From assembly GCF_000816845.1 (NCBI RefSeq), contig NZ_CP006878.1, positions 124,001 to 188,000 of the forward strand: DNA of 64,000 bases, given 5' to 3'. Below, one piece after another: positions 1-9,502 of this stretch. Source of the stretch: Rhizobium gallicum bv. gallicum R602sp. GTDB lineage: Bacteria > Pseudomonadota > Alphaproteobacteria > Rhizobiales > Rhizobiaceae. Both the position numbers and the translations under genes were made by a program. Within the stretch, counting starts at the first letter, position 1; each line of letters starts with the position of its first letter. The notes beneath the pieces are model-generated. The model was not told where the DNA came from and made no database searches. It saw only the letters and a list, made by a program, of their open reading frames with translations.

Positions 1-402
1 TCAGAACACCCGGAGATCTTCGTTGTCGGCGATACCGCGAGCGTTAAGACCGGCGAGGGAATGCCGGTTCCTGGTATCGCTCCTGCCGCAAAGCAGCAGG
101 GAAAATACGTCGCCCAGGTGATCAAGGCCCGCCTTAAGCAGCGCTCAGCGCCGCCTCCCTTCAAGTACAGGCATCTTGGTAATCTTGCCACCATAGGGCC
201 AAGCTCCGCGGTGATCGATTTCGGCAGGCTTCGGCTCAAGGGCTCCATCGCCTGGTGGATCTGGGGCCTTGCCCACATCTACTTTTTGATCGGAACACGG
301 AGCCGCATGGCGGTCGCGCTGAGCTGGCTTTGGGCATTTACCTCCGGACACCACTCTGCCCGCCTTATTACCCAGAAGGAGACGCTGAAGGACGAGGTCT
401 AG
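1..402 (+). CDS. ndh: Type II NADH dehydrogenase, C-terminal part (5' end outside window)
   Basis: This is the last 133 codons of a FAD-dependent NADH:quinone oxidoreductase of the NDH-2 type, a peripheral membrane enzyme that passes electrons from NADH to the quinone pool without pumping protons. The reading frame is open from base 1. It begins inside the second FAD-binding signature (IFVVGDTA), followed by the P(G/A)IAPAAKQQG segment that closes the flavin site and the hydrophobic C-terminal part (WWIWGLAHIYFLIG) that anchors the protein to the membrane. The stop is at 400-402. A 7-bp hairpin (CGTGGCG/CGCCACG, 420-439) follows and may end transcription. The N-terminal Rossmann fold is outside the window, so completeness cannot be judged. 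Family assignment is firm; the gene symbol is by family. Confidence 0.85.
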   Translation, partial: SEHPEIFVVGDTASVKTGEGMPVPGIAPAAKQQGKYVAQVIKARLKQRSAPPPFKYRHLGNLATIGPSSAVIDFGRLRLKGSIAWWIWGLAHIYFLIGTRSRMAVALSWLWAFTSGHHSARLITQKETLKDEV

Positions 403-1012
403 CAGGGATTTATCAGTGACGTGGCGGAAGCACGCCACGCATTCGTGGGCATTGCGCGGAAAGACCTTGTCACCTGCAGCTATTGAAGGAACGAAACATG
501 AGCGAGTTTTTGAAAGACAGTATTATCGTTCCACGGACCTCGACCGTGGAACGCGAGAATGGCGAGTGCGCTCGACGATGCTGCGCGTGCAAGCGTTGAG
601 GGCCAAACGAATGCCATACGCGTCAGAGAGCCGCGTGTGAAAGCGTAGGACTTTCCGGAAAGATGCCGTTCCCCAGAGACATCCATGGGTTGTTCCATGG
701 AAGGTCCAACTGTGGCACAGCCAGACTAAACCGACGCGCGCGCCAAAGACCTCGTGAAGCCCGACGTCGAAAAAGCCGATGGATTGTCCGTCGATCATCT
801 TTCCATGTCCTCGTGGCTGCTTGGGGTCGGAGAGGCGGGAGACAACGTGATTTGGAGATAAGTGTGTGGTGGTTTCCCTGTTGAGATACGAACGAGTTGC
901 TGGATCTCACGGTTTCACACATGGACCGTTTTCCGCGTGAAACGAGGATCTAAGACTCACAACGCTTGCCGGACGCCGCCGACGGAAGGGTTTATCGAAG
1001 GAGGACAGACCG
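403..1012. other. No recognisable gene (610 bp)
   Basis: Apart from the hairpin at 420-439, I see no supported gene here. Several short open frames on both strands overlap each other and have no ribosome binding site or family resemblance. It may be decayed sequence, since the next gene is itself broken. Confidence 0.4.
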
Positions 1013-1698
1013 ATGCCGGCTCTCATGCAGGCAAAGTATGCGTGTTGGTGGGCGCGTCAAACCCGGTCGGTTTCTGTCTTGCGCAGTCTTTCCTCGAAAC
1101 TGGCTACCGTGTCGCCGTAGGTGACCTCGACCCTTCAGACTTCAGTTCATTAACCGCAGTCTCGGGTACGAATTTGTTTCCGGTTAAGGTCAATTTGAAT
1201 AGGGACGTGTATGTCAATTCAATGGTCGATCAGGTCTACCTACGCTGGAGCCGGGTCGATATTCTGGTGAACATAGCCTTCCGTCGCCGTGAATGCGCCG
1301 AACCGCTTTCCGCTACGGATCTTGGGCTTGATGCCGTCTCCAACCTGATAAGGGTGACAAGTGCTTTCGGCTCCCGCCTCCAGGGAGAGGAACTCGCTGT
1401 TGTGAATATCGCCTGGTTTGACGAGAAGTCGCTGCTAGAGGCCGACCGCGAAGCTGTGCTCCACGCGGCCTTACGAACTACGACGAGTGCGATGGCGAAG
1501 AAGTATTTCGACTCGGGGCTTCGGATAAACGCTGTTCATACCAGAAATGCGCGTTCTACATCTTACGTTCAAAGTGAGACGCTTAGGACACTTGTTCAAG
1601 CTGTCCAATTCCTCGCAAATCCAGAACTGTCTGGAAAGCTCACGGGGAACGTCCTGCACATCGACCTGAAACCTCACGATAGTCTTTTCCGAGGATAA
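1013..1698 (+). pseudogene. Short-chain dehydrogenase/reductase remnant, frameshifted near its start
   Basis: A strong ribosome binding site (GAAGGAGG, about 997-1004) precedes an ATG at 1013, but that frame soon stops. The SDR reading frame is the neighbouring one. Supplying one G at about 1030 would give the typical SDR opening QGKVCVLVGAS, so a single-base loss near codon 6 is the simplest explanation. Downstream, the SDR fold is readable (GRIDILVN-like WSRVDILVN, GLRINAV, and the C-terminal VQAVQFLANPELSGKLTGNVLHID), but the glycine motif is poor, the NNAG motif reads NIAF and the YxxxK catalytic pair is absent. The gene therefore looks dead, or at least not an oxidoreductase. An alternative reading as an intact longer ORF from 862 has no ribosome binding site. 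Confidence 0.65.
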
Positions 1699-1881
1699 TT
1701 CGCGAAGACATTAACTTGTCGTTAAGGTTGAAAGTTTGAGCGTCAATTCGACGTGGAAATCCTAACAAGATGTAAAGCACTTTGCATCTCCGCCTTCGAA
1801 CATTCTTCCTCTTCGTTTAGGTCGAATAACTAAAACTCCAGAAATGGGTGGCAGTGCCCGGTTTAGTCATTTGGAGGTCCT

Positions 1882-4395
1882 ATGTTCGTCGATCGCTTGC
1901 TATCCGCTTTCAGCATCCGAGCGAAAGTCTTATTAGTACTGGTGCCGCTGGTCATGATACTGGCGGCCGTCGGTGTCGTGAGCCTGCAGGCGACCGGATT
2001 GCTGCAATCTCGCCTTCGGCTATCGAGCGAAGTTCTTGAGACTTTGAGCGGATTTCGGGACGTCTCTGAGAGCATGAACCGGTTTTTGGCGCAGAGTTCT
2101 ACGGAGAACCGTGATGAGGCCCTGGCAAGTCTAAGGGGGCAGGGCGCCACGATGCTGTCGCTTCAGGAAGTCGCCACTGACGTTGGTAGTGACACTCGTG
2201 CTCTTGAAAGCAGTGAGTCCGCGATGTCCGCGATTTCTGACAGCATGGACCGCATGTGGTCCCTGCACAACGATGAGCTGTCCATTCGTCGTGACGTTGC
2301 CGCAAGCTTGACCGAGATCAAGCAGGTCGCGGCCGACCTGAAGCTGGCCGCGGTTAAAGTCCGTGCGCAGGTCCGCAACCAGGAAAACTCTGGCAAAACG
2401 ATGCTCAGAGAGGCTACCCGCTCAATCGACACGGCGGCAATTATGCAGCGGTTGTCGGAAAATTTGGTGAATCTGCCGGCCAGCGCGATGCAAACCCCCG
2501 AGGCACAGCAACAGGCGCTCATGATCAAAAAGGCGATGAAAACCGTCAAGCGCGTCGTTGCGGGCGATGATGGACAAGCAGTCGCAAACTTGGAACAGGC
2601 AATCTCCCGGGTCGTCGCTAATACCGGGCTGGATAGCGCGTTCCTTCACAGCCTTGGGATCGACCTTAGTGCGTTTGCCCCGCGACTGCGAGATGACGCC
2701 ATACAGCATATGATCGAGGGAACCCACGCAGTTCGAGCCTTGGATAAGCCATTGGCGGAATCGGAGACGCTCGTTGCGGCAGTGGCATCGGTAGGCCAGG
2801 ATGCCGATTCGATAGAGATTGAGATAAACAACCTGTTGCGGGCGGCCAGCACTGAAAACCAGGAGCGACTCGTTGAGCAACTTACGAAACTGACTCGTGA
2901 CACCGTAGCGGTTGGAGGCGTAGCCGGTTCATTGCCAGACTTCCCCAAAATGGAGGAGGTCCTCTACTTACAGGGGGATGCCATCGAACAGAATACCGAG
3001 AAGTTGGTCAAGATCGCGGAAGGGCGGCAGGCGCAATACGCAGAGGCGGATAAAACCGTCCAGTCGATATGGAAAAATCTCGTGTCGTTCGCGTCGACTC
3101 AGGAACATGACGCTCACCGGGAAAGTGATTTCGCCCGACTATTGTCCGCAGCTGCTACCGTCTCCGGTGTTTTGGTCGCCCTCTTGGCCGGAGCCGGCCT
3201 GATGGTGACATTGCGCGCTCCAATCGAACGGATCGCAAGGCGCATGCAGGGGCTAGCAACCGGTGATCTTCAATCAGACATCGTTGGCTGCCAGCGGAAA
3301 GACGAAATTGGCGATATGGCTCGCGCGCTTGAAGTTTTTCGCGGAAATGCGGTCTCGAAGCTCGAGGTTGAAGCGCGCGCGCAAGACGACCGTAAAACGG
3401 CTGATCAGGAGCGGACGGATCGTGAGTTTGAACGTGCTCAGCTTGAGAAAGAAGTGTCCAACGCTGTACAAACACTCGGGGAGGCACTCTCTAGATTGGC
3501 GCGAGGAGACATCTCGCAGACCATCGACCGCCACTTCCATCCCAATCTCGAGCAACTGCGGCGTGACTTCAACCACTCACTGTGCGTCCTCAGGGATACC
3601 GTGTCCCATATCGACGAAAACACCCAACAAATCAAATGGGGAACCGACGAACTTTTCAAAGCCTCTGATGATTTGTCGCGCCGGACTGAACGACAAGCTG
3701 CTTCTCTCGAAGAAACCGCAGCAGCCGTTGAGCAGGTGACTGCGACGGTGAGGAACTCCTCGGAGAATGCCTGCGAGACACAAGCGTTTGTTTCTGCAGT
3801 CAAGGAACATGCAGAGGGCGCGGCCATCATTGTAACTGATGCTATAAGCGCCATGGCACGAATTCAGGATGCATCTTACAAGATCGGTCAGATCATAGGA
3901 TTGATCGACACGATTGCATTCCAGACGAACTTGCTTGCGCTGAATGCCGGCGTTGAAGCAGCTCGTGCCGGCGATGCTGGAAAAGGCTTCGCGGTCGTTG
4001 CACAAGAAGTACGCGAGCTTGCCCAAAGATCGTCAGCCGCAGCGCTCGAGATCCGGCAGTTGATTTCAGAATCTTCGTCAGAGGTGGCCGTCGGTTCGGA
4101 TTACGTCGGCAGGACCGGGGAGGCTCTGCACAGTATAGCGGCATCAATCGTGCAGATTTCTGATCGCATCGACCAGATTGTGAGTTCCAGCCGCGAACAA
4201 GCGACTTCGCTTGCTGAGATCAATAACAACGTCAATGTTCTTGATCAGGGGACGCAACAGAATGCAACCATGGCTGAGCAGACAAACGCTGCAACGAAGA
4301 CGCTTTCTGATCAGACTATCGAACTCAGCGAACGGCTTGCTGGGTTCAAGTTGACAGATGATAGGCCGGCTCATCGGGTAAGTCTCGCTGCATAA
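1882..4395 (+). CDS. Methyl-accepting chemotaxis protein (837 aa)
   Basis: This is an inner-membrane chemoreceptor that relays ligand binding to CheA/CheW. The start follows GGAGG with good spacing. There is a membrane helix near residues 14-36, a long periplasmic sensor (about 37-418), a second helix near 419-443 ([16 protein letters not shown]), a HAMP domain, and a cytoplasmic coiled-coil signalling domain whose hairpin tip ([16 protein letters not shown]) lies near residue 682. There is no C-terminal CheR-tethering pentapeptide. It is similar along its whole length, including the sensor, to the receptor at 30500-33016 (838 aa), so the two should sense related ligands. It is followed after about 220 bp by an orphan periplasmic binding protein gene, which suggests that the receptor reads a ligand-loaded binding protein, as E. 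coli Tar and Trg do. The ligand is unknown. Confidence 0.93.
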   Translation: MFVDRLLSAFSIRAKVLLVLVPLVMILAAVGVVSLQATGLLQSRLRLSSEVLETLSGFRDVSESMNRFLAQSSTENRDEALASLRGQGATMLSLQEVATDVGSDTRALESSESAMSAISDSMDRMWSLHNDELSIRRDVAASLTEIKQVAADLKLAAVKVRAQVRNQENSGKTMLREATRSIDTAAIMQRLSENLVNLPASAMQTPEAQQQALMIKKAMKTVKRVVAGDDGQAVANLEQAISRVVANTGLDSAFLHSLGIDLSAFAPRLRDDAIQHMIEGTHAVRALDKPLAESETLVAAVASVGQDADSIEIEINNLLRAASTENQERLVEQLTKLTRDTVAVGGVAGSLPDFPKMEEVLYLQGDAIEQNTEKLVKIAEGRQAQYAEADKTVQSIWKNLVSFASTQEHDAHRESDFARLLSAAATVSGVLVALLAGAGLMVTLRAPIERIARRMQGLATGDLQSDIVGCQRKDEIGDMARALEVFRGNAVSKLEVEARAQDDRKTADQERTDREFERAQLEKEVSNAVQTLGEALSRLARGDISQTIDRHFHPNLEQLRRDFNHSLCVLRDTVSHIDENTQQIKWGTDELFKASDDLSRRTERQAASLEETAAAVEQVTATVRNSSENACETQAFVSAVKEHAEGAAIIVTDAISAMARIQDASYKIGQIIGLIDTIAFQTNLLALNAGVEAARAGDAGKGFAVVAQEVRELAQRSSAAALEIRQLISESSSEVAVGSDYVGRTGEALHSIAASIVQISDRIDQIVSSSREQATSLAEINNNVNVLDQGTQQNATMAEQTNAATKTLSDQTIELSERLAGFKLTDDRPAHRVSLAA

Positions 4396-4614
4396 GGCAG
4401 CCGTAGTTAGATTCGAAGCATTCCGATGGCGCGCCATGCGGCCATCCAATCGAATGAAGGTCACATAACCGAGCGCACGATTTTGCTTCGATGCGCCGGT
4501 CTCTCTCCTGGTAGCTCTTTGTCGCTCTCCGTCGCGCAGGATTCAGCACGGCCGGGTCAACCTAAAGACAAAGAAACTATCTTTCAGTGCTCAGACTTTG
4601 AAAGGTGTCTATCC

Positions 4615-5784
4615 GTGTGCGTACGTGAGTTGATTATTGGATTTTTTCTCGCCGCAACGCTGGCCATGCCGCTGACGGTGAAGGCTGGTGGGCTTAGTGA
4701 ACTGCCACGGGAAGAGCGGAAGACCTACGAGTTATTGGACCCGCGGTTGCCCACGGGAGAATCTGTATTTCGGAATTTCAGAGCAAAGCGAGCGCCACCG
4801 TGGAAAATTGGTTACGCCTCGAGCTACGCTGATAACACATGGCGTGCGAACGTCCTTGATGAGTTTACAAATGAGCTTCTGCCGACTTTTAAGAAAGCTG
4901 GGCTGGTATCCGAGCTCGTCGTTACACAGTCCAATCTCGATGATAACGCCCAGATCAGCCAAATGCGGCAGATGGTAGATGATGGTGTCGACGCCATAAT
5001 CATATGCTGCTCCAACCTTACAGCGCTCAACCCGACAATAGAGTACGCCTATTCGAAAGGCGTGCCTGTTATCTCATACTCCGGTTATGTGACGTCGCCG
5101 TTCGCAATCAATGCGACAGAGAATAACATGCAAGGCGGTTTTGAGGCGTCAAAGTGGTTGGCTGAAGAGATCGAAGGCAGCGGCAATGTGTTGCTTGTGT
5201 CCGGAATCACTGGCTTCGCCTCCTCAGACAGCTTCCAGGTCGGCGCCACAAAAGCCTTGGAGTACTATCCCGAGATCAACGTCGTCGGACAGGTTGACGG
5301 GAAATGGACAGACAGCGTCGCACAATCAGAATTGCAGAAATTTCTCGCCGCTAACCCTGGCCGAATTGACGGTATTATTGTTCAGTCGGGAGCTGAGTCT
5401 GGTGTGATCAACGCCGTCCGCCAGTCCGGGCGCGAGATAGTGCCGATCGTGCTTGGCGGAGAGGCTTCGGCATCATGCTTCTGGCGTAAGAATCCTGAAT
5501 TTGTAAGCAGGAGCTTTCACTTCTGGCCGCCGCGCTCCGAGGCTCGTTTCGTATGGGACGTGATGATGCGCACTCTGGAGGGCCAAGGTCCGAAGATACA
5601 GTCCATTCTGCGACCGGCAATTCCTTACACGATCGATGATGTAAAAGCGGATTTGCCAGCCGATTGCGATCCCAATAGTGAAGACTGGCTCGAACCGAAG
5701 GATGCAGCTTGGTGGACTGCTGACGCTGCCGCTAAATATTTCGACAATCCAGCAGATCCGCTTTCTTGGAGGCCAACAAACTGA
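4615..5784 (+). CDS. Orphan sugar-type periplasmic binding protein (389 aa)
   Basis: This is a periplasmic binding protein of the ribose/sugar ABC type (Peripla_BP_4 fold). I chose the GTG at 4615 because it gives a short signal peptide (about residues 3-25, IIGFFLAATLAMPLTVKA) and a length of 389 aa, exactly that of its paralogue at 20652-21821. The open frame extends further upstream but lacks a start with a good ribosome binding site. Conserved stretches shared with the paralogue include PPWKIGYAS, QMRQMVDDGVDAIIICCSN, INATENN and FHFWPPR. No permease or ATPase gene accompanies it; its neighbour is a chemoreceptor gene on the same strand. It may feed the ABC transporter at 14.9-18.5 kb, serve only as a chemotaxis ligand carrier, or both. 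The specific ligand cannot be read from sequence. Confidence 0.85.
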   Translation: MCVRELIIGFFLAATLAMPLTVKAGGLSELPREERKTYELLDPRLPTGESVFRNFRAKRAPPWKIGYASSYADNTWRANVLDEFTNELLPTFKKAGLVSELVVTQSNLDDNAQISQMRQMVDDGVDAIIICCSNLTALNPTIEYAYSKGVPVISYSGYVTSPFAINATENNMQGGFEASKWLAEEIEGSGNVLLVSGITGFASSDSFQVGATKALEYYPEINVVGQVDGKWTDSVAQSELQKFLAANPGRIDGIIVQSGAESGVINAVRQSGREIVPIVLGGEASASCFWRKNPEFVSRSFHFWPPRSEARFVWDVMMRTLEGQGPKIQSILRPAIPYTIDDVKADLPADCDPNSEDWLEPKDAAWWTADAAAKYFDNPADPLSWRPTN

Positions 5785-5815
5785 TCTTGCACGCTGTATA
5801 GGCTGCGAAACGCTA

Positions 5816-5837
5816 CCCCGCCCGGCCTGGGGCGGGG
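5816..5837 (+). terminator. GC-rich hairpin after the binding protein gene
   Basis: CCCCGCC and GGCGGGG form a perfect 7-bp stem 32 bp after the stop at 5784. There is no T-run, so it may be a transcript end stabiliser and not a classical intrinsic terminator. Confidence 0.5.
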
Positions 5838-6234
5838 TTGACGACATGGGGGATGCCGCTGGTCGCGTCAGCAGGAATTCTAGAAACGATCCGGTTCCGA
5901 AGGAACGACGATGTGCCCGGCCTGGGCACTCTCGCCCCGGATGCTGGGCATATTCTACTGGGCTATTACTGATCCTGTTCCATAATGTTGATTACCTGAT
6001 TTTCGCTAAGCCTCTAGAATCATTGTATAAAGGTCACTTTCTTGCGCCCCCAATGGCGTGAAAATGACGGTCCGCCCTCGTCCCTCACATCGGAACATCA
6101 AATTCCGTGACGTTTATGCTTCGGCCTCGAGCGCATGCTTCACGCGCACAATCAGCAGCGCCACGGCAACAATCACGATTGGAATGGAAACAAGCATCAG
6201 CAGCAGGCTGATGTGCGGCCCGCATGGCCGCCTG
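5838..6234. other. No intact gene; short hydrophobic ORF end next to IS remnant
   Basis: I see no supported gene. On the minus strand the last 35 or so codons read from the IS remnant (ending at 6114) encode a hydrophobic helix and a charged tail (LLLMLVSIPIVIVAVALLIV, then RVKHALEAEA). This could be the end of a membrane protein gene that was cut by the insertion sequence. The parent family is not recognisable. Confidence 0.35.
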
Positions 6235-6612
6235 GTATAGCGGTGGCTTTGTATGAGCACATCCAGAACAAATCCGTCCTGATCTAGGGTTCGCCAGAGC
6301 CAGTGCTTCTTGTCACGGATCGAAACAACGGCCTCATCCAGATGCCACTTGTGGCCGAGCCGACCGGAACTGCGGCGGCGAATGTCGTTGGCGAAGGTAC
6401 GACCAAATTTACCTGCCCGCAGGCGGATCGTCTGGTGCGAGACAATGATTCCACGAGCGGCCGGCATGTCCTCGACCATCCCTAGGCTCAAAAGGGAAAC
6501 GGAGATAAAGCCACACCGCGTGGGCAATAATTCAGCAGGAAAGCGGTGGCGGCGATAAAATAGTCACGGTCTGTCATGCTCAATCATCGCACAGCGAATC
6601 CCAAGGTCCGTT
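6235..6612 (-). mobile_element. IS6-family insertion sequence remnant (5' part of transposase)
   Basis: On the minus strand, pieces of an IS6/IS26-type transposase are readable in two frames: an ATG near 6577 followed by a stop (MTDRDYFIAATAF), then, after a frame change, the helix-turn-helix and start of the DDE domain (IIVSHQTIRLRAGKFGRTFAN, DKWHLDE-like HKWHLDEAVV, DQDGFVLDVLIQS). Similarity ends near 6235, so at least half of the transposase is gone. The outer end resembles an IS6 terminal repeat (GGATTCGCTGTGCGATGATT). A second remnant with nearly the same sequence lies at 13371-13596 in the same orientation. The element cannot move by itself. Confidence 0.8.
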
Positions 6613-9325
6613 AACGTTTAGATGCCTCGGGGCGTGCGTTTGCGACGAGAAGTTCGGACTTCGGGACGGGCTTACTATAGTAGAATCCTTGTGCCACAGC
6701 GCAGCCGCTTTCAACCAAGAATTTTTCTTGATCGACCGTCTCCACGCCCTCAGCGACCACATTTTGCCCTAGGCAGCGCGCGATCGAGAGAATTGCCTTC
6801 ACCAGTTCTCTACTTCGCTTGTCTGATCGATTGATGAATGACCGATCAATCTTGAGGGTATCAATGGGAAAGTTAGCCAAATAGCTCAGAGATGAGTAGC
6901 CGGTGCCGAAATCATCGATCGCTATGGAAATTCCGCTCGCATGCAACTGAGAGAGTGTCGTCGAAACGCCCTCGCAGTTGTGGAGCAGGAGACTCTCAGT
7001 TATTTCGACCTCGATCCACTCCGCACGACAACCGGTTTCCTGCAATACGTCCGCCACCGTTTGCGACAAATGCGGGCATTGAAACTGCTTAGGAGACAAA
7101 TTTATCGCGATCTTGTGCGGGGGCAGTCCATCTGCATTCATGATGGCAGCCGTGCGACACGCCTCATGCAGCACCCATCGTCCAAGATCGATGATCAGTC
7201 CGGTTTCCTCGGCGACACCTATAAATTCTCCCGGAGGGATCATTCCCATCTTCGGATGATGCCATCGAAGCAGTGCTTCTGAACCGATCACCTTTCCGCT
7301 GTTTAATAGGACCTTTGGCTGATAATGGAGTTCAAGTTGCCCATGTTTCATAGCTAGGCGTAGGTCTGATTCTAGCGCCAGGCGCTTTTCAGCCCCAATC
7401 GTGAGATCCCTTGAGTAGAATCGGAAGTTGCTACGCCCCGAGCGCTTCGCCAAATACATCGCAGAATCTGCATATTTCACCAAATCGTCGGGAGCATCGC
7501 CGTCATTTGGAAATACCGATATCCCGATGCTGCAGGATACAAAGATCTCCCTGTCGGTAAGCATGAAGCGTTCGCCAAATGCGGCGAGCATTCTGCTGGC
7601 AATTTGAGCCAAATCGTCATTGTCCTGAACATTCGGCAGCAAGACTGCAAATTCATCGCCACCGAGTCTCGCCACTGTGTCGCTGGCACGGACGCCTTCT
7701 TTCATGCGTGTCGCCACCTGCCTCAGCAAATCGTCACCGACGGGATGTCCCATAGTGTCATTGATCGCTTTGAAATGGTCCATGTCGATCAACATCACCC
7801 CGGCTCGCTGGCCCGCCGAAGCCGCGTCCCTGATCATCTCGCGTAACTGTTCATTGAAAAGTGTCCGGTTAGGGAGGCCGGTCAAAGAATCATAGAATGC
7901 CATCTGACGGATTTTCTTACGAGACGTGTCCAGTTCGGTGATATCGCGGGCGACGCCGAGAATCCCCATCAGCTTTCCCCCCGTGAATACCGGAACCTTA
8001 CGAGTTTCCAAAAGCGTTGATCGACGGTCCTCGTGAGCGGTGAACCGTTCCTCATTGATGAGAATGCGGCCGGCTTGCATGGCCTCCTCATCCTTGTCAC
8101 AAAAAAACTGGGCGAGTTCGGGCGTAAACAGATCATAGTCCGTTTTCCCAACGATTTCCGCTTCTGCCTTGCCGACCAATCCTTCGAAGGCATGATTGCA
8201 CAACAGATATTTGCCTGTTACGTCTTTCAGCCATACCATATCCGGAATGGTCTGCAGGACACTTAGGAGGCGAGCCCGAGCTTCAATAGTTGTGCCTTCG
8301 GCGTGCTTTCGTTCGGTAATATCGCGAGATAACACCAGAAAAGTATTGGTTGAGTGATCGCTGCTTGGTCGCTTTGCCACCGATAGTTCAAACCAACGAG
8401 ATTCGCCGTTTGGTAGGGCGATACGGACACAACGACCGTAGGAGGCGCCGGCTTCATCGGCTTCTTCAAGTGCCAGCATAGCGATGTCGCCCTGATCTGG
8501 AGGGAGCACATCGCGGACAAGCTTGCCGAGCAGCACTTCTTTTGGCTGCGCCAGGAGCTCCTGATTCCTTGCCCAGACCTGCAGGTAGCGACCGTCGGCA
8601 TCTACCTCGAACAGAACGTCAGGAATGGCTGCGATAACTCCCTCTGCGAATTCAAGAGCCTCTTTGAGATCATGCTCCGCACGTTTTCGTTCTGTGATGT
8701 CCAACATCGCGCCAACCAAGCCGATCCTGTTACCGGCGATATCAGTGATCGCTGTTTTGCTGAGTAAAAGATCAACTACGCCACCATTTTCCGCAGTGGC
8801 CTTTGCTTCATATTGCTGAACACCGCCATTTGCAAAAAGCGCCTCGTCCAACGCGGCATACGTCTCGGCTATGGGTGCGGGTACCAAATCGAAAACGGTT
8901 TTTCCGATAATCTCTGCTCTTGAGCGACCGGAGAAGCTTTCAAACGCCCTGTTGCAACCAAGATGTACGCCATCCCTGTTCTTGAAGAAGACGGGTAACG
9001 GGATCGCGTCGAGTACGACGGCACTGGACATCTCTTCGGCGTTGAGTGGCATGTCGAAGTTTGTCGCAGGATGCCGGGGATTCGCCCGAAAAGACTTGTC
9101 AAACGGTTGCTTCAGTCTCGCGACATCTGCGTCGTGACCGTGCGATGGCCGGACATTGGAGGCCTCCGAAAATGGCGGTGCCGTGCCCGTGGCAAGTGGA
9201 GGGCTGGCATTGACCGCGTTGCGGAAGGCGCCACGCCCCTGATTGATTTGAGCATCAGTCGCCATCTGCGCTTCCACAGGCTGTTCGGGGCGGGATGTGC
9301 GTTCCGATTGACGTATGTGTTTCAT
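6611..9325 (-). CDS. PAS-PAS-PAS-GGDEF-EAL cyclic-di-GMP protein (904 aa)
   Basis: This is a cytoplasmic sensor enzyme of c-di-GMP turnover. Three PAS domains (about residues 98-215, 223-345 and 353-470), each followed by a PAC-like segment (RDITERKHAE, DITELD), are followed by a GGDEF domain with an intact signature (RLGGDEFAVLL near 553) and an EAL domain with EALLRW (near 678), DDFGTGYSSL and KIDRSFI. Both catalytic motifs look intact, so it could make or degrade c-di-GMP; many such hybrids act mainly as phosphodiesterases. I chose the ATG at 9325; an upstream TTG at 9358 is possible. There are no membrane helices. The stop codon lies at the edge of the IS6 remnant. It is next to a chemoreceptor gene on the same strand (145-bp gap), which suggests motility-related control. 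Confidence 0.92.
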   Translation of the reverse strand: MKHIRQSERTSRPEQPVEAQMATDAQINQGRGAFRNAVNASPPLATGTAPPFSEASNVRPSHGHDADVARLKQPFDKSFRANPRHPATNFDMPLNAEEMSSAVVLDAIPLPVFFKNRDGVHLGCNRAFESFSGRSRAEIIGKTVFDLVPAPIAETYAALDEALFANGGVQQYEAKATAENGGVVDLLLSKTAITDIAGNRIGLVGAMLDITERKRAEHDLKEALEFAEGVIAAIPDVLFEVDADGRYLQVWARNQELLAQPKEVLLGKLVRDVLPPDQGDIAMLALEEADEAGASYGRCVRIALPNGESRWFELSVAKRPSSDHSTNTFLVLSRDITERKHAEGTTIEARARLLSVLQTIPDMVWLKDVTGKYLLCNHAFEGLVGKAEAEIVGKTDYDLFTPELAQFFCDKDEEAMQAGRILINEERFTAHEDRRSTLLETRKVPVFTGGKLMGILGVARDITELDTSRKKIRQMAFYDSLTGLPNRTLFNEQLREMIRDAASAGQRAGVMLIDMDHFKAINDTMGHPVGDDLLRQVATRMKEGVRASDTVARLGGDEFAVLLPNVQDNDDLAQIASRMLAAFGERFMLTDREIFVSCSIGISVFPNDGDAPDDLVKYADSAMYLAKRSGRSNFRFYSRDLTIGAEKRLALESDLRLAMKHGQLELHYQPKVLLNSGKVIGSEALLRWHHPKMGMIPPGEFIGVAEETGLIIDLGRWVLHEACRTAAIMNADGLPPHKIAINLSPKQFQCPHLSQTVADVLQETGCRAEWIEVEITESLLLHNCEGVSTTLSQLHASGISIAIDDFGTGYSSLSYLANFPIDTLKIDRSFINRSDKRSRELVKAILSIARCLGQNVVAEGVETVDQEKFLVESGCAVAQGFYYSKPVPKSELLVANARPEASKR

Positions 9326-9502
9326 GTGCCTGTCCTGCTCTGTCACGTGGCTGAGCAATCATGCGTCAAGCCAGCTTTTTGTAAGGACCGCACAAGTCAT
9401 TTGGCGGAGGGTACTATGCCGCTACCCCACCGGGATATAGCTCTCATTCAGAATCATCAAAGATGTGTATTTGACTGTGGTCGGCGACGCCGCCCAAATG
9501 AT

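Noticed and set aside
862..1698. SDR gene as an intact 278-codon gene starting at 862
   Set aside because: There is no ribosome binding site at 862 and 50 codons of meaningless sequence precede the SDR fold; the proper start at 1013 is out of frame.
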